Assembly (NCBI GenBank): GCA_016778305.1
Contig: JADHPT010000010.1
Coordinates: 1-64,000 of the forward strand
Reading direction: 5' to 3'
Length of the DNA: 64,000 bases
Source: Candidatus Poseidonia sp.
GTDB taxonomy: Archaea; Thermoplasmatota; Poseidoniia; Poseidoniales; Poseidoniaceae
Numbering within the stretch: the first letter of the stretch is position 1; every line of letters begins with the position of its first letter. The notes beneath the pieces were generated by a model. It ran no database searches. It was not told the origin of the DNA and saw nothing but the letters and a program-made list of their open reading frames with translations. Of the stretch, positions 16,936 to 26,505 are shown piece after piece. The translations under genes and the position numbers were made by a program.

Positions 16936-18036
16936 TCAGGCCAAGCCAAGGTCGGCTAATTTCTCAGGAAGATAGGTATCAGTTACGAAATCAAGGCCGT
17001 ATTTTGCAAGGGATTGTTGCTCAGCCTTCTTCCCTAATTCCAACATCATGTTGATTTGTTCCTGCCACCAAGGATCAGCGAATCGAGGATCGGAAAGCTC
17101 TGCCTTCAGAGCGTCGACATCTCGTGTTGACAAGTCATCGCTCGGCAGGTCGTAGGCTTCGATATCATCTGCCGTGATGCCGAGATAGGTTGCAGAGGGC
17201 GTCGCCAAGTATTCCGAAATGTGAGCAGTTTTAATCGCACCATAGGCGATAGAGGCGAAGATTCGGAAGGACCAGGGGTCGCCGTCAAGGAAGACGACAA
17301 CGGGGAGATCCCATTCTTCGCTCATGCGCTTCATGATTCGGCGCGTTGAGCGTGCTGGTTGGCCTTTGAGATGCAACAAACCACACTTGTAATCTTCATC
17401 AAATCCATTTTCAATCAAACGGTCAAACATACCACCAGTCTCAATGGCCATGATGAAATTGATATCGTGCTCAAGAAGTTCAATTTTCTCCTCTTCTACA
17501 TTGTAGGGTACACCGTATCCAGAATCCCCAACATCGTCGCGAGCATTGATACGCATCCATTCACCACGCCGGTTTCGTTCACGAAGAGTGAGGTTACCAA
17601 TCATTCGAGCGCCGTCTTCTTCCGGTCTCAATTTGAAATCTTCTCGCATGCATTTGGTGACAACCTCAAGATCTTCAGCAAGATTATTTGATTCATTTTG
17701 CGATGAGAATTTCCCAAGACCCCAAGCCTCAGAAATGTAATACATCTCTCTGAGGGTAGAGGATTTTCCTGCATCGATCATCTCTTCAATGAATTCAACC
17801 ACGTGCAATGCACGAAGTAATTGCTTGGCTGAACCCAAACTTGTAGCATCCCGAGTAGACCGCTTCTTACCGTATTTGTAGACGCCAAGTTTACTGTCAA
17901 AGCCGATATTATTCTTGGTTCGAACGGGCAAGGTCATCGTGGGGGGTTCACCTTTGACGATTTTATCGTACATTTCTGCCACAACAGCATGCAGCGCGGT
18001 CTTTGTTTCTTCACTCGTGTGCATGGCTGACATCAT
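16936..18036 (-). CDS. top6A: DNA topoisomerase VI subunit A
   Basis: 366 aa. This is the Spo11-like DNA-cleaving subunit of the type IIB topoisomerase. The catalytic tyrosine lies in STLREMYYISE (about residue 98-99). The Toprim domain is seen as FIMAIETGGMFDRL (acidic E) and VVFLDGDPWSF (DxD). The end LADLG is typical. Its start overlaps the stop of top6B by four bases (ATGA), so translation is coupled and subunit balance is likely. Two Met codons open the frame; ATG 18024 is another option. Confidence 0.95.
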   Translation of the reverse strand: MMSAMHTSEETKTALHAVVAEMYDKIVKGEPPTMTLPVRTKNNIGFDSKLGVYKYGKKRSTRDATSLGSAKQLLRALHVVEFIEEMIDAGKSSTLREMYYISEAWGLGKFSSQNESNNLAEDLEVVTKCMREDFKLRPEEDGARMIGNLTLRERNRRGEWMRINARDDVGDSGYGVPYNVEEEKIELLEHDINFIMAIETGGMFDRLIENGFDEDYKCGLLHLKGQPARSTRRIMKRMSEEWDLPVVVFLDGDPWSFRIFASIAYGAIKTAHISEYLATPSATYLGITADDIEAYDLPSDDLSTRDVDALKAELSDPRFADPWWQEQINMMLELGKKAEQQSLAKYGLDFVTDTYLPEKLADLGLA

Positions 18037-20108
18037 TCATCACCTCCGAAACCCATCAGGGTCTGTTGACCTGTTTTTGCAGGCCCGTCTGCAACGGTTG
18101 GTGCAACAGGTTTCGTTGTTGGCTCAGAGGCCTCTTCATCATCTTCAGAACCATCCTCACCGTTCGCTATCGCCTCTTGACGACGGATTTCCTCGAGGAG
18201 TTTTTCATCCATCTTTGAAGCACCAATCACTTCCTGGCTACCTCGATAGAAGAGGTCGGTATCGGTCCAATCTCCTCGTTCCAAGCCTGTGAGAGAATAG
18301 GTGAATGTGAGGGTTTGCCCTGGCTCCAGGGTGTCAAGTTTCCAAGCCCATACCCCGCTTGCCTCCTTGCGTCCACCTTGTTCATTGTTGACCATGGTCG
18401 CACCCTCTCGCTCGGGCCAGGAGGCCAACAGCGTGTAGGAACGAGCCCGCGTCGTATAGTTGAACAGCGTGATAGAAATGTCGGTCTGTTTGGTTTCTTT
18501 ATTCCATGAAGTTGTAGCTTCTGAAATGACAGCACCCATGATTCGGGTGATGGACCCCGACAGGTTTGGAACCGGGCGGTCGAGTATCGCAGCTGCCTTT
18601 TCTGCAATGGCTGGAATAATGTCGTTGACCAACTCAAACTTATCCTGAGTTTTGGCCATTTTCTTCTTCTTCTCAAGATGCTTACGCAGTCCTCGTCCCA
18701 TTTCGAGCAACGCCTTTCGCACCTCATCAATAACCTCGGCATTATCGGCGAGTGCTTCTTTTGCTTCGGACGTAAATTGCACGTTGGTACTGGCAAGGTG
18801 AACGAGAATCGCAGCAGGACCTTTGGGGACACCACGTCCGCCTGCTTGATCCAATCCATATTGCCTCCAATCAACGGATTCAATGGCTTTGGTTAGCAAA
18901 CATCCACCTTGCTGGTACATCAAGGGAACTCGGTTTGCGAAGCGGAGCACTTCAACCGGCTTGTCGGCGGCCATACCGTCTCCAAAAATGAGCCCTACCT
19001 CAACCTGGTAGGGATTGCCCTGTGTGACGGTAGGAGCCCGCGTCATTGTCGTAACGTACCGTGAATCAATGGTTTTCGAAAGACCTTTCTTGATCAGTAA
19101 TTCCTTGATTGGAGAAAGACAATTGGTTGGTGGATTCAACAATTTAACTGGTTTATCTTTGAGCATCCGCTCGCCCTGAAAAGCTTCCAGGAGGGCACGG
19201 TAGTGATCCGCGTTGAGTAATTTTGGCTTTGCCTTTTCCTCAATCTCTGCCGCAGCAAGCAATTCTTTCGCCGCACGAGAGGACACTCCCGAAAAATTAT
19301 TGCGCAAAAACACCGTCATTCGAGAATCGGTTGATTCGGTGCACATTCGCTGCAAGGTGCCCAAATGGATGCCGTGGGGATGTGGCTTGATGCTCTCCAC
19401 CTTCCGCGGCAGACGTTCGGTCACACGGGGCCAGTGATGCGTTTCCCCATCAGGGTCAATGAAGGTGATATCAGCGTGAGGATTGACGATGCTAGTCATT
19501 CGCAGGTATTGATACACGCTTTGCCGACCGCGTTGGTATTTGGCTTTCATTCGGGCTGTGATTTCCAATCCGTGTTCCTTGAGAGTACCGTCAGGTAACT
19601 CCCATAATTCTCGGCCTTCTCCACTCTTCGTTGCTTTGTTTTTCCGAGTATCAAGCCCGATATCCACAAAGGCTGCGGAAGTTTCTGTTGCAATCTTTGA
19701 GCGCACGTGAGTCTTGCGCCCCGTTGTCAATTGACAATACATGACAACGCCGGTAATACCGATTCCTTGTTGTCCACGGGACTGACGAATGGCGTGGAAA
19801 CGGGAACCGAAGAGCAATTGCCCAAACACTTTCTCAATGCTTTTTTTGGGAATACCCGGGCCGTTGTCCTCGCTCTTCAGTTCAATAATGTCCTTTTTCC
19901 CATCCAATCTCGTGATTTGAATTTTGATCTCAGGCAGAATTCGAGCTTCCTCGCAAGCATCAAGGGAGTTGTCAACTGCTTCTTTGACGGCCGTGATGAG
20001 GGAGCGGGGCAATGAGTCAAAGCCGAGAAAGTGTTTGTTCTTTTCAAAAAATTCAGAAATCGCTACTTGCTTCTGATTGCTTGCCATTCGTTCTGCAGTT
20101 CCTACCAT
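18033..20108 (-). CDS. top6B: DNA topoisomerase VI subunit B
   Basis: 691 aa. GHKL ATPase motifs are present: AVKEAVDNSLDACEE (N box), SEDNGPGIP (G1), FGSRFHAIRQSRGQQGIGITG (lid/G2). A helix-two-turn-helix and transducer region (PTNCLSPIKE...) follows. The C-terminal third includes an Ig-like segment and an acidic tail. It uses ATP to drive strand passage with subunit A. I chose ATG 20108 because a TATA-like box lies at 20183-20190; the frame stays open to 20195, but that would place the start upstream of the promoter. Confidence 0.95.
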   Translation of the reverse strand: MVGTAERMASNQKQVAISEFFEKNKHFLGFDSLPRSLITAVKEAVDNSLDACEEARILPEIKIQITRLDGKKDIIELKSEDNGPGIPKKSIEKVFGQLLFGSRFHAIRQSRGQQGIGITGVVMYCQLTTGRKTHVRSKIATETSAAFVDIGLDTRKNKATKSGEGRELWELPDGTLKEHGLEITARMKAKYQRGRQSVYQYLRMTSIVNPHADITFIDPDGETHHWPRVTERLPRKVESIKPHPHGIHLGTLQRMCTESTDSRMTVFLRNNFSGVSSRAAKELLAAAEIEEKAKPKLLNADHYRALLEAFQGERMLKDKPVKLLNPPTNCLSPIKELLIKKGLSKTIDSRYVTTMTRAPTVTQGNPYQVEVGLIFGDGMAADKPVEVLRFANRVPLMYQQGGCLLTKAIESVDWRQYGLDQAGGRGVPKGPAAILVHLASTNVQFTSEAKEALADNAEVIDEVRKALLEMGRGLRKHLEKKKKMAKTQDKFELVNDIIPAIAEKAAAILDRPVPNLSGSITRIMGAVISEATTSWNKETKQTDISITLFNYTTRARSYTLLASWPEREGATMVNNEQGGRKEASGVWAWKLDTLEPGQTLTFTYSLTGLERGDWTDTDLFYRGSQEVIGASKMDEKLLEEIRRQEAIANGEDGSEDDEEASEPTTKPVAPTVADGPAKTGQQTLMGFGGDE

Positions 20109-20182
20109 GGTATCCACTCCCTCGGTCCTCCTCCGTCTTGACAACGTCGGGCCGACAGATAGCATAGCCCCGGCTTTGAGGG

Positions 20183-20190
20183 TAAATATA
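20183..20190 (-). promoter_or_regulatory. TATA-like box for the top6B-top6A group
   Basis: On the minus strand gtgtatatttacc contains TATATTTA at 20190-20183. Transcription would start near 20160 and give a leader of about 50 bases before ATG 20108. The position supports the shorter top6B start. Confidence 0.45.
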
Positions 20191-20248
20191 CACAACAGTC
20201 AACCCGGGATGAAACGGGCCGAAATTTGACCGCAGAGGCGCATGTCAA

Positions 20249-22237
20249 TCAAGCGAAGAGTTCGCTATTCCAGGCAGAAATGGTTCCCGTGAAGGCGGAG
20301 GCTGCTACGGTGAGGGGGCTGGCGAGGTACAATTTACCCGGCCCAGAGCGACCTTGGAAATTCCGATTGATCGCTGAAACAGTTACTTGCTCGGGAGTGA
20401 TTGAGACGCCCGGGCCAGCTCCTATACAGGCCCCGCAACCAGGGTCGATGAGTTTCACGCCCACTTCGAGAAAGAGGGCGTGCCAACCTTTTCGTTCTGC
20501 AAGGGCCTTTACTTGGCCTGAGCCGTATTGGATGTAGAAGTCAACACCCTCCTTCACGGCGAGGCCTGCGTCTTTGGCCGCTTGGCAAACTTCTGCGTAG
20601 TACGCGATATCGTCTTCCTTCCCTGCGGTACATGAGCCTCCGTAGGCGATATCAACCTGCACTGCCCCAATATCGCTGATGTTGGCTCCGTTGGTTGGGT
20701 CGCTGGGTATTCCTTCGTCGGGGTCGCCTGGATGGGCTACCATCGGTACGATGGATGAGAGGTCAATGGTGTGTACTCCACCGTGATAGTGGGCGCCTTC
20801 ATCTGGTTTGACCATGCGAGCACGCTGTTCGACCTCATCGAGGTTGGATTGGGAATTGAGCATCCACTCCATCAAGGCATCATCAGCCTCACAAATCCCA
20901 GTTCGGCCAGAGCATTCTGTAGCCATGTTGCACAGCGTAGCGCGTTCGTCAACGGAGAGTGATGTGAGACCAGGGCCGCCAAATTCCATGCTTCGGTTGA
21001 GTGTCAACTCCTTTCGGGCGTGGTCGGCTAAAATAGCCAGTATGACGTCTTTTGCAGTGCACCCGTGATTCAACTCACCCACCAGTTCGAACCGAATTGA
21101 TTCGGGGACTTTGACAAAGGTAAATCCAGCGCTCACAAGATTCGCATATTCCGTTGCTCCAACACCCCATGTCAAGGCATTGGAGGCTCCACCCATGCAG
21201 GTGTGAGAATCAGTTGCTTGGATGAAATCTCCAATCTCAATGAATTCTTCTCGAGCCACTTGGTGACAAATACCTGGAGAGACACCGTCAACCGCCGAAT
21301 AATCACGCACGCCTGCATGCTGCTGGAAGGCCACTTGCAGGTCGCGAAGTGTTTGCACTTTGTGCATGAATGGGACAAATTTTGGATTGTGCTGGGCGTA
21401 GAGCAAGTGATCTTCGAACACAGCGAACTTGCTCGGGTTGGGCAGTGCGTAATCAGCGCCATACTCTTCCTGGAGGAAGGTGTGAACTTGAGCGGTCGTG
21501 AATTCGTGAGAATACCCCCCTTGTACTTCAGCGATGACAGGGTCTTCTGGTTTGACGCATTGACCGTCAGGTTGCCCCACAAGGTTACGACTGATGATTC
21601 GCTCAGCCATGGTCATCGGGCGCGTAGGTGTATCCAATGGGGGTAAATCCAGACTACCTGCCTTGAGCGCTTTTGCGAAGGGGAAGAGGCCACCACGCTC
21701 CAAGATGAGTTGGGTTACAGGGTCGTATCTGCCAGTAAATTCGGACAGGGCGATTTCTTCTCCATCCTGGAGGCGTTCAAGCATGGCATGGTCACCCATC
21801 AATTGGCCGAGATTGATGTTATTGCGTTCGTGAATGGGCGCAAAGGACGCAGCAATGACGATGTTGATGCCTGCCCATCGTTCACATTGAGCAGCAGTTT
21901 CACGACTTGAACCCGTTCCTTTGCGTTGCCCGGAAACAATGACTTCAAAATTCCCATCTTTCAATGCTTTTTCACGGAATACACGCAGACCATTATGCAT
22001 GAGTCCAGCGTACGCATTCTTTGCGATTTCTGAGGGTTCGTGGTCAAAACAAACCCATGCGGGCGTCATGACATCGGTATTGATATCGTCGAGGAGGTCC
22101 TCAACAGAAAGGTCCTCCATTCTAAGATTCAAACCATCGTAGAGTTGTTGCTTGATGAGGCCCAGATCCTTGGTGAGAAAGAGCACGCGCTTTCCCGGAG
22201 TTAAGGCGATTTTTTCCGGTGGCCAGTTGTCCCGCAT
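20249..22237 (-). CDS. Aconitase-family hydro-lyase with swivel domain fused before the catalytic domain (LeuD-LeuC order)
   Basis: 662 aa. The first 205 residues form the swivelling small-subunit domain (VIVSGQRKGTGSSRETA). The rest starts like a LeuC protein (MTMAERIISRNLVG) and has the three cysteine sites for the 4Fe-4S cluster: ATDSHTCMGG, GGSCTAGKEDD and DPGCGACIG. Known relatives are 3-isopropylmalate dehydratase, homoaconitase and aconitase. The order small-then-large is like AcnB but without its HEAT domain. Substrate cannot be fixed; the decarboxylating dehydrogenase at 52.5 kb could act in the same type of pathway. Confidence 0.85.
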   Translation of the reverse strand: MRDNWPPEKIALTPGKRVLFLTKDLGLIKQQLYDGLNLRMEDLSVEDLLDDINTDVMTPAWVCFDHEPSEIAKNAYAGLMHNGLRVFREKALKDGNFEVIVSGQRKGTGSSRETAAQCERWAGINIVIAASFAPIHERNNINLGQLMGDHAMLERLQDGEEIALSEFTGRYDPVTQLILERGGLFPFAKALKAGSLDLPPLDTPTRPMTMAERIISRNLVGQPDGQCVKPEDPVIAEVQGGYSHEFTTAQVHTFLQEEYGADYALPNPSKFAVFEDHLLYAQHNPKFVPFMHKVQTLRDLQVAFQQHAGVRDYSAVDGVSPGICHQVAREEFIEIGDFIQATDSHTCMGGASNALTWGVGATEYANLVSAGFTFVKVPESIRFELVGELNHGCTAKDVILAILADHARKELTLNRSMEFGGPGLTSLSVDERATLCNMATECSGRTGICEADDALMEWMLNSQSNLDEVEQRARMVKPDEGAHYHGGVHTIDLSSIVPMVAHPGDPDEGIPSDPTNGANISDIGAVQVDIAYGGSCTAGKEDDIAYYAEVCQAAKDAGLAVKEGVDFYIQYGSGQVKALAERKGWHALFLEVGVKLIDPGCGACIGAGPGVSITPEQVTVSAINRNFQGRSGPGKLYLASPLTVAASAFTGTISAWNSELFA

Positions 22238-22373
22238 CGCTCCCCCTCATTCTGCTTCACGAGCCAAGTGTTCATAATCGGTTCGGGAGAACTCGCTGAA
22301 AGAAAGGCCTGCCCTTGTGGCGCGAGAAGCGTTCTGTATGAATCGTGATAAAGGGGAGTAGCAACCCCCTTCC

Positions 22374-22616
22374 ATGGTCCTACTCAATCTCTGGTCTCTC
22401 GGCCATTTCCTTCAATGGACGGCAGTAGGGCGCTTTTTGCTCAAGAATTGGCCAGTGTTCTTTCTGCTCTCCATTGGATGGGAAGTGCTTGAATTATACC
22501 TGCCCTTTGAATTCGTCAGTGAAACATGGGACAACAAAATATCTGACCTTGTTGTCAATACCATTGGATTTGGATTGGGTTTGCGATTGCGTTCCAATCC
22601 GTTGCCGCTCAAATAA
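22374..22616 (+). CDS. Small two-helix membrane protein
   Basis: 80 aa with two hydrophobic stretches (about 21-36 and 60-70) around a conserved-looking WEVLELYLPFEFVSETWDNKISDLVVNTIG. The aromatic/acidic loop and DxxxNxxG pattern recall VanZ-like or other small integral membrane proteins, but I cannot assign a family. It ends four bases before the SelO gene on the opposite strand. aaggggag lies upstream (22351-22358), rather far for a ribosome site. Confidence 0.6.
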   Translation: MVLLNLWSLGHFLQWTAVGRFLLKNWPVFFLLSIGWEVLELYLPFEFVSETWDNKISDLVVNTIGFGLGLRLRSNPLPLK

Positions 22617-22620
22617 TGCC

Positions 22621-24150
22621 TTAACTTGAGCATGAAAGCATCGAGCATCCGACTTTATTTTTGGCCCATTCAGGCCGCCTTTTGAACCACTCATCTTCAA
22701 ATTCGGGCTGTTCGCCGTAAGGTTGCTTGAGCAATTCATACAGGTCCTCAGCCACCGAATAATCATCGTTCTCTGCTGCCTCAATCGCTAACTGAGCCAT
22801 CCAATTCCGAAGAACATATTTGGGGTTTGCAAGGCGCATCGCATCGCGCTTTGGCTCCCCATCAACTCGCTGCCACCACCGCATTAACCATCCATTCCAT
22901 TCGTCCTCAGGACATTGAGATACATCGTAAAAGGCAGGTTGTAAGTGCTCGACCTTTGGCTCTTGAATGGATGAAAGAAGACGGAAAAAGATGGTCATGT
23001 CTGTCTCAACTTTTTGGAGCAAGGCAATGAGGTCTTCCAATAACGGAGCATCGGATTCATTGAATTCATCCAATCCAAGTTTTCCGGCCCACATGCTGAT
23101 GTTGTGTTTTTCGTAAGCAGCATAGTAGGAGTCCAGCACTTCATGCAACCGTTCAGGGTCTTCCATCAAGGGGCCGATGGATTCCAAGAGACGGGCAATG
23201 TTCCAGGCTCCAATATGAGCTTGTTGCCCGTACCTGTACCTTCGGCGAGAGGCATCAGTAGTGTTGGGCGTCCAATTCGGATTGTAATCTTCCAGCCAGC
23301 CATAGGGGCCGTAATCAATGGTTAAGCCGTGGATGGACATGTTGTCCGTATTCATGACGCCGTGAACAAAACCAACTCGATTCCAATGAGCAATCATCAC
23401 GGCGGTATCTTCAGCGATACGTTCAAGCCATGCGATTCGACCGTCATCGTCTTTGACCTGGTGGTCAGGAAAATGGTGCTTGACCGTGTGCTTTACGAGA
23501 GTCGCCAATGTTTCACGATCTCCCGTTGCGGCATGAATTTGGAAACTACCAAAGCGAAGAAAACTTGGAGCAACTCTGCAAACAACGGCGCCGGGCTCTG
23601 GGGCAGGATGGCCGTTGTACAAGACGTCACGAACGACGGCTTCTCCAGTTGTGACCAGGGACAAGGCTCGGGTAGTAGGGACACCGAGATGGTGCATTGC
23701 TTCACTGCAGAGAAATTCCCTGATGGATGAACGCAAGACTGCCTTTCCATCAGCTGTTCTCGAATAGGGCGTGGCCCCCGCCCCTTTCAATTGCAATTCT
23801 AAAATGCCACGGTCTGTCTTCACTTCCCCTAATGTAATGGCTCGCCCGTCACCTAACTGCCCAGCCCAATGGCCGAATTGGTGGCCGCCATAACGTTGGG
23901 CGTAGGAATCCATTCCCTTGACGCGATCAGAACCACTCAAGATATCTTCGTGCCCAGCCTCTAGACCCAACGCCTGACCCATTTCCAAGGACCAAAGTCG
24001 TAGGGTAGGATGAGGGGCGGGGGCAGGGGCTACTCGCGACCAGCAAACCTTGGGGACTTGTCGTGGTCTGCCCCCCACCTCTTGATCACCGGGGGTCTCG
24101 TCTAGAAAACGACGCGACCAGTGAAGCGATTCAAATGAAGCCGTGCTCAC
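22621..24150 (-). CDS. selO: Protein adenylyltransferase SelO (YdiU/UPF0061)
   Basis: 509 aa from GTG 24150, which has ggag six bases upstream; TTG 24162 is an alternative. SelO is a pseudokinase-fold enzyme that transfers AMP to proteins. Motifs seen: YAQRYGGHQFGHWAGQLGDGRA, ELQLKGAGATPYSRTADG, HGVMNTDNMSI followed by TIDYGPYGW (metal-binding N and D). The C-terminus ends SCSS; in eukaryotic and some bacterial homologues the Cys position three from the end is Cys or selenocysteine, and here it is a TGC cysteine codon. The gene stands alone on this strand and was probably acquired from Bacteria (inference). Confidence 0.92.
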   Translation of the reverse strand: MSTASFESLHWSRRFLDETPGDQEVGGRPRQVPKVCWSRVAPAPAPHPTLRLWSLEMGQALGLEAGHEDILSGSDRVKGMDSYAQRYGGHQFGHWAGQLGDGRAITLGEVKTDRGILELQLKGAGATPYSRTADGKAVLRSSIREFLCSEAMHHLGVPTTRALSLVTTGEAVVRDVLYNGHPAPEPGAVVCRVAPSFLRFGSFQIHAATGDRETLATLVKHTVKHHFPDHQVKDDDGRIAWLERIAEDTAVMIAHWNRVGFVHGVMNTDNMSIHGLTIDYGPYGWLEDYNPNWTPNTTDASRRRYRYGQQAHIGAWNIARLLESIGPLMEDPERLHEVLDSYYAAYEKHNISMWAGKLGLDEFNESDAPLLEDLIALLQKVETDMTIFFRLLSSIQEPKVEHLQPAFYDVSQCPEDEWNGWLMRWWQRVDGEPKRDAMRLANPKYVLRNWMAQLAIEAAENDDYSVAEDLYELLKQPYGEQPEFEDEWFKRRPEWAKNKVGCSMLSCSS

Positions 24151-24306
24151 ATGTGTCTCCAAGCAGGCGAACTATTCAACCTCATGGGCTCACAAATACC
24201 CCGCGCTCAAATCTTGGGGCCGATGAAGCACGTTACGCTGGTTTCGGACCCACCGCGAACGGTCAGAACTCATAATGAGGGTCTACGGTTCTTGATCACC
24301 GTGCGA

Positions 24307-25308
24307 TTATTGTTCATAAGTTTTCAACCAGCCTCGACGCCAAAAGAAGGTCAGCATGCATCCTGCAAACAAGAACATCAGCCCGATTATTCCCCAGAAA
24401 CCACCGATCTGCGTGATTGGTAAACCCTCACTGTTCATACCAAAAATTCCAGCAATCAAAGTTAACGGAAGCATGATTGCACCAATGATGGTTAATGTTG
24501 TCATGACTTCTGTGAGTTGAGCATTTGATTCAGCGAGTTGCATGCTAATGTTACTGAGATATGAATCACGAGCGGATGTGGCACCCGATGAGTAGTTGTT
24601 GGCTCGTTTGACCAGTGCGACTGAAAGCTGATGTAAATCCGAGAAATAACGTTCAACACCGGACCCTATCAGTCGCTCGTTGGGTTTGAGTAAGCGCATT
24701 GTGACCGTATTCAAAGATTCAATTGATTTGCTTGCCTCGCGAATATAGCGTTTCAAGTCGTGGATACTTTCGAGGATACTGTCGTATTTTTTACCCGGGT
24801 CAAACACCTGAAATTCCAATTGGTCCAGTTGCCGTGAATAGGAATTTAAAATCGGCGTCCAGTCATCTGCAATTGCATCGAGCAATTCATAGAGGAGGAA
24901 ATCAATTCCAAGGGCAAGGTCTTCATCATCAGCCTTTTTGAATCGAATTCGGAACTTCTTCAATGCAGGGATGTTGTAATGGGTCGTGGTTATGATGAGA
25001 TTTTCCTTGATGAAGATCGCCACGGGCTCAGTATCCAATTGGTTGTCTGCATCACGGGCATTGATGACAATAAAGCGGTGATTTTTGAATTTCTGAGCGG
25101 TTGTATCGGCGGGTCCAAATACGTCTTCCACTGCAAGTTCATCAAACTCCATCTGTTCAAGTAAAAATTTGCGTACATCATCATCAGGGCGCAGAATGTC
25201 GAGCCATGCCAACCCCTCTTCTTGAATAGCCTCTTGAACCGTATTGAGGTCATATGATTCTCGTGCGATGAAGCCCGATTTTGCAGTCTGTAATCGCAAC
25301 TCGGCCAT
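24307..25308 (-). CDS. corA: CorA-family magnesium/divalent cation transporter
   Basis: 333 aa. A large N-terminal cytoplasmic domain and long helix precede two C-terminal transmembrane segments. The pore signature GMN is present in LTLIAGIFGMNSEGLP (about residue 291), followed by the second helix and a basic WRRGWLK end. These features and the length match CorA. It lies downstream of the PhoU-like regulator, in the same direction. Confidence 0.92.
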   Translation of the reverse strand: MAELRLQTAKSGFIARESYDLNTVQEAIQEEGLAWLDILRPDDDVRKFLLEQMEFDELAVEDVFGPADTTAQKFKNHRFIVINARDADNQLDTEPVAIFIKENLIITTTHYNIPALKKFRIRFKKADDEDLALGIDFLLYELLDAIADDWTPILNSYSRQLDQLEFQVFDPGKKYDSILESIHDLKRYIREASKSIESLNTVTMRLLKPNERLIGSGVERYFSDLHQLSVALVKRANNYSSGATSARDSYLSNISMQLAESNAQLTEVMTTLTIIGAIMLPLTLIAGIFGMNSEGLPITQIGGFWGIIGLMFLFAGCMLTFFWRRGWLKTYEQ

Positions 25309-25341
25309 AACTCTCTGTACTCCTTACCGTTGTTGATGTTT

Positions 25342-25479
25342 TCACTCATCTTCTGCAGCGAGAGGCAGGTTTGTTCGGTCCAGTTTGCTTTGCCGAATTT
25401 CAAATGTTCGACCGTTGTCCACCCAACCAACAAGAGACGGCGGAAATTGTTCTCGAAACGTCCGACTAAACCCGTTCAA
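25342..25479 (-). CDS. Possible small protein between phoU-like and corA genes
   Basis: A 45-codon frame starting with TTG 25479 overlaps the end of the PhoU-like gene by 14 bases and ends 33 bases before the corA ATG. It reads FSRTFREQFPPSLVGWVDNG then a basic/acidic end (LPLAAEDE). It fills an otherwise empty gap within an apparent operon, which is the main argument for it. No family is recognised. Confidence 0.3.
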   Translation of the reverse strand: MNGFSRTFREQFPPSLVGWVDNGRTFEIRQSKLDRTNLPLAAEDE

Positions 25480-26488
25480 GTCGTTGATACATAAGCATGT
25501 TAAGGAGAATTTCAGCGAAGTTAACGCTGTAAGCGCACAGCCTTCTCACCGATTCTGAAATTCTAAATTCGCTCAGGAGGCGCTCGGCTGAACCTCGCCC
25601 TGTCCACAACTCGCTTTCAGCTGCCTCTACATCATTGCCAAGTCGAGCCAGGGCGGTTTTGGCTGAATGAATGAGTTCGACATCGCGTGTGTACATATTG
25701 TGAACGATTGTCTTGAGGTGGTTTGACCACAATGGTACGGCCGACAAAGGCATATCGTTGGTTTTGATCTTGACAACATCTGAGTGTTCATTGACCAAGT
25801 GAGCGAGGCGCGTTGCGTGATCGCCCATTCGCTCCAAGACTCGAGCAATGTTGGCGTGTTCCATGGCCGAGAACCGGTCGACGCCAAGTTTTCGCTCAAC
25901 GGATGGTTGTTGTAAAGATGCAGACACTTGACGTTCGAGCAAAAGGCGTCGAGCGTCGATCTGGCGCTCTCTGTCGTCGATGTCAGAAAGCAATTCTACG
26001 GATTCTCCCGAGAGAACATCAAAAGCATCATTGACGAGGCTTGAGATAAGGATGTACATTCGATTGATCGACACCTGGAGTCGCAATTCTGACGGGTTAA
26101 GAATCGACACAATACGAATCTCTTTCTCGTCATCGACTTCAATTTCCATTCCTCGTGTGTCTCTCAAAAACGCTCGAACACCGGCTCGAGTTTTTCTGCT
26201 TATTGGGGATGAACATGTGAGTTTGATGACGTCTGCTCCTGCGATGTACCCGCCAATCATGAGATCGACTAAACCATCTCCGATTGCGCAACAATCAAGC
26301 TCAATTTCCCGTTTCGTTATGTTATCTTGCAGTGGGGAAAGACATAAATCTCCTGAAGCTAATTCTTCAATATTGACCAGATCGCCCTTGCCGAGATTAT
26401 TGCTCTTGACCCATTCTTTTGGTAGAGAAACAATAACGGTGGAGCCACCAGTTAACTGCAATTTGCGAAAGGCTCCTCGTTGTTCCAA
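25466..26488 (-). CDS. AbrB-PhoU phosphate-uptake regulator
   Basis: 340 aa. The N-terminus is an AbrB/SpoVT-type DNA-binding unit (FRKLQLTGGSTVIVSLPKEWV...LGKGDLVNIEEL). It is followed by PhoU-like helical repeats with acidic/His pairs (SAMEHANIARVLERMGDHATRLA). In Archaea this fusion regulates phosphate transport genes. TTG 26488 is the start, with ggggag five bases upstream. It diverges from a decayed pstS gene, its expected target. Confidence 0.85.
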   Translation of the reverse strand: MEQRGAFRKLQLTGGSTVIVSLPKEWVKSNNLGKGDLVNIEELASGDLCLSPLQDNITKREIELDCCAIGDGLVDLMIGGYIAGADVIKLTCSSPISRKTRAGVRAFLRDTRGMEIEVDDEKEIRIVSILNPSELRLQVSINRMYILISSLVNDAFDVLSGESVELLSDIDDRERQIDARRLLLERQVSASLQQPSVERKLGVDRFSAMEHANIARVLERMGDHATRLAHLVNEHSDVVKIKTNDMPLSAVPLWSNHLKTIVHNMYTRDVELIHSAKTALARLGNDVEAAESELWTGRGSAERLLSEFRISESVRRLCAYSVNFAEILLNMLMYQRLERV

Positions 26489-26505
26489 CTTTCTCCCCTA
26501 ATTTG

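Noticed and set aside
22621-22650. Selenocysteine at the SelO C-terminus
   Set aside because: The relevant codon is TGC (Cys), not TGA, so selenocysteine is not used.
24163-24306. A small RNA or tRNA between SelO and CorA
   Set aside because: I could not find paired arms or a cloverleaf; the sequence looks like an ordinary spacer.
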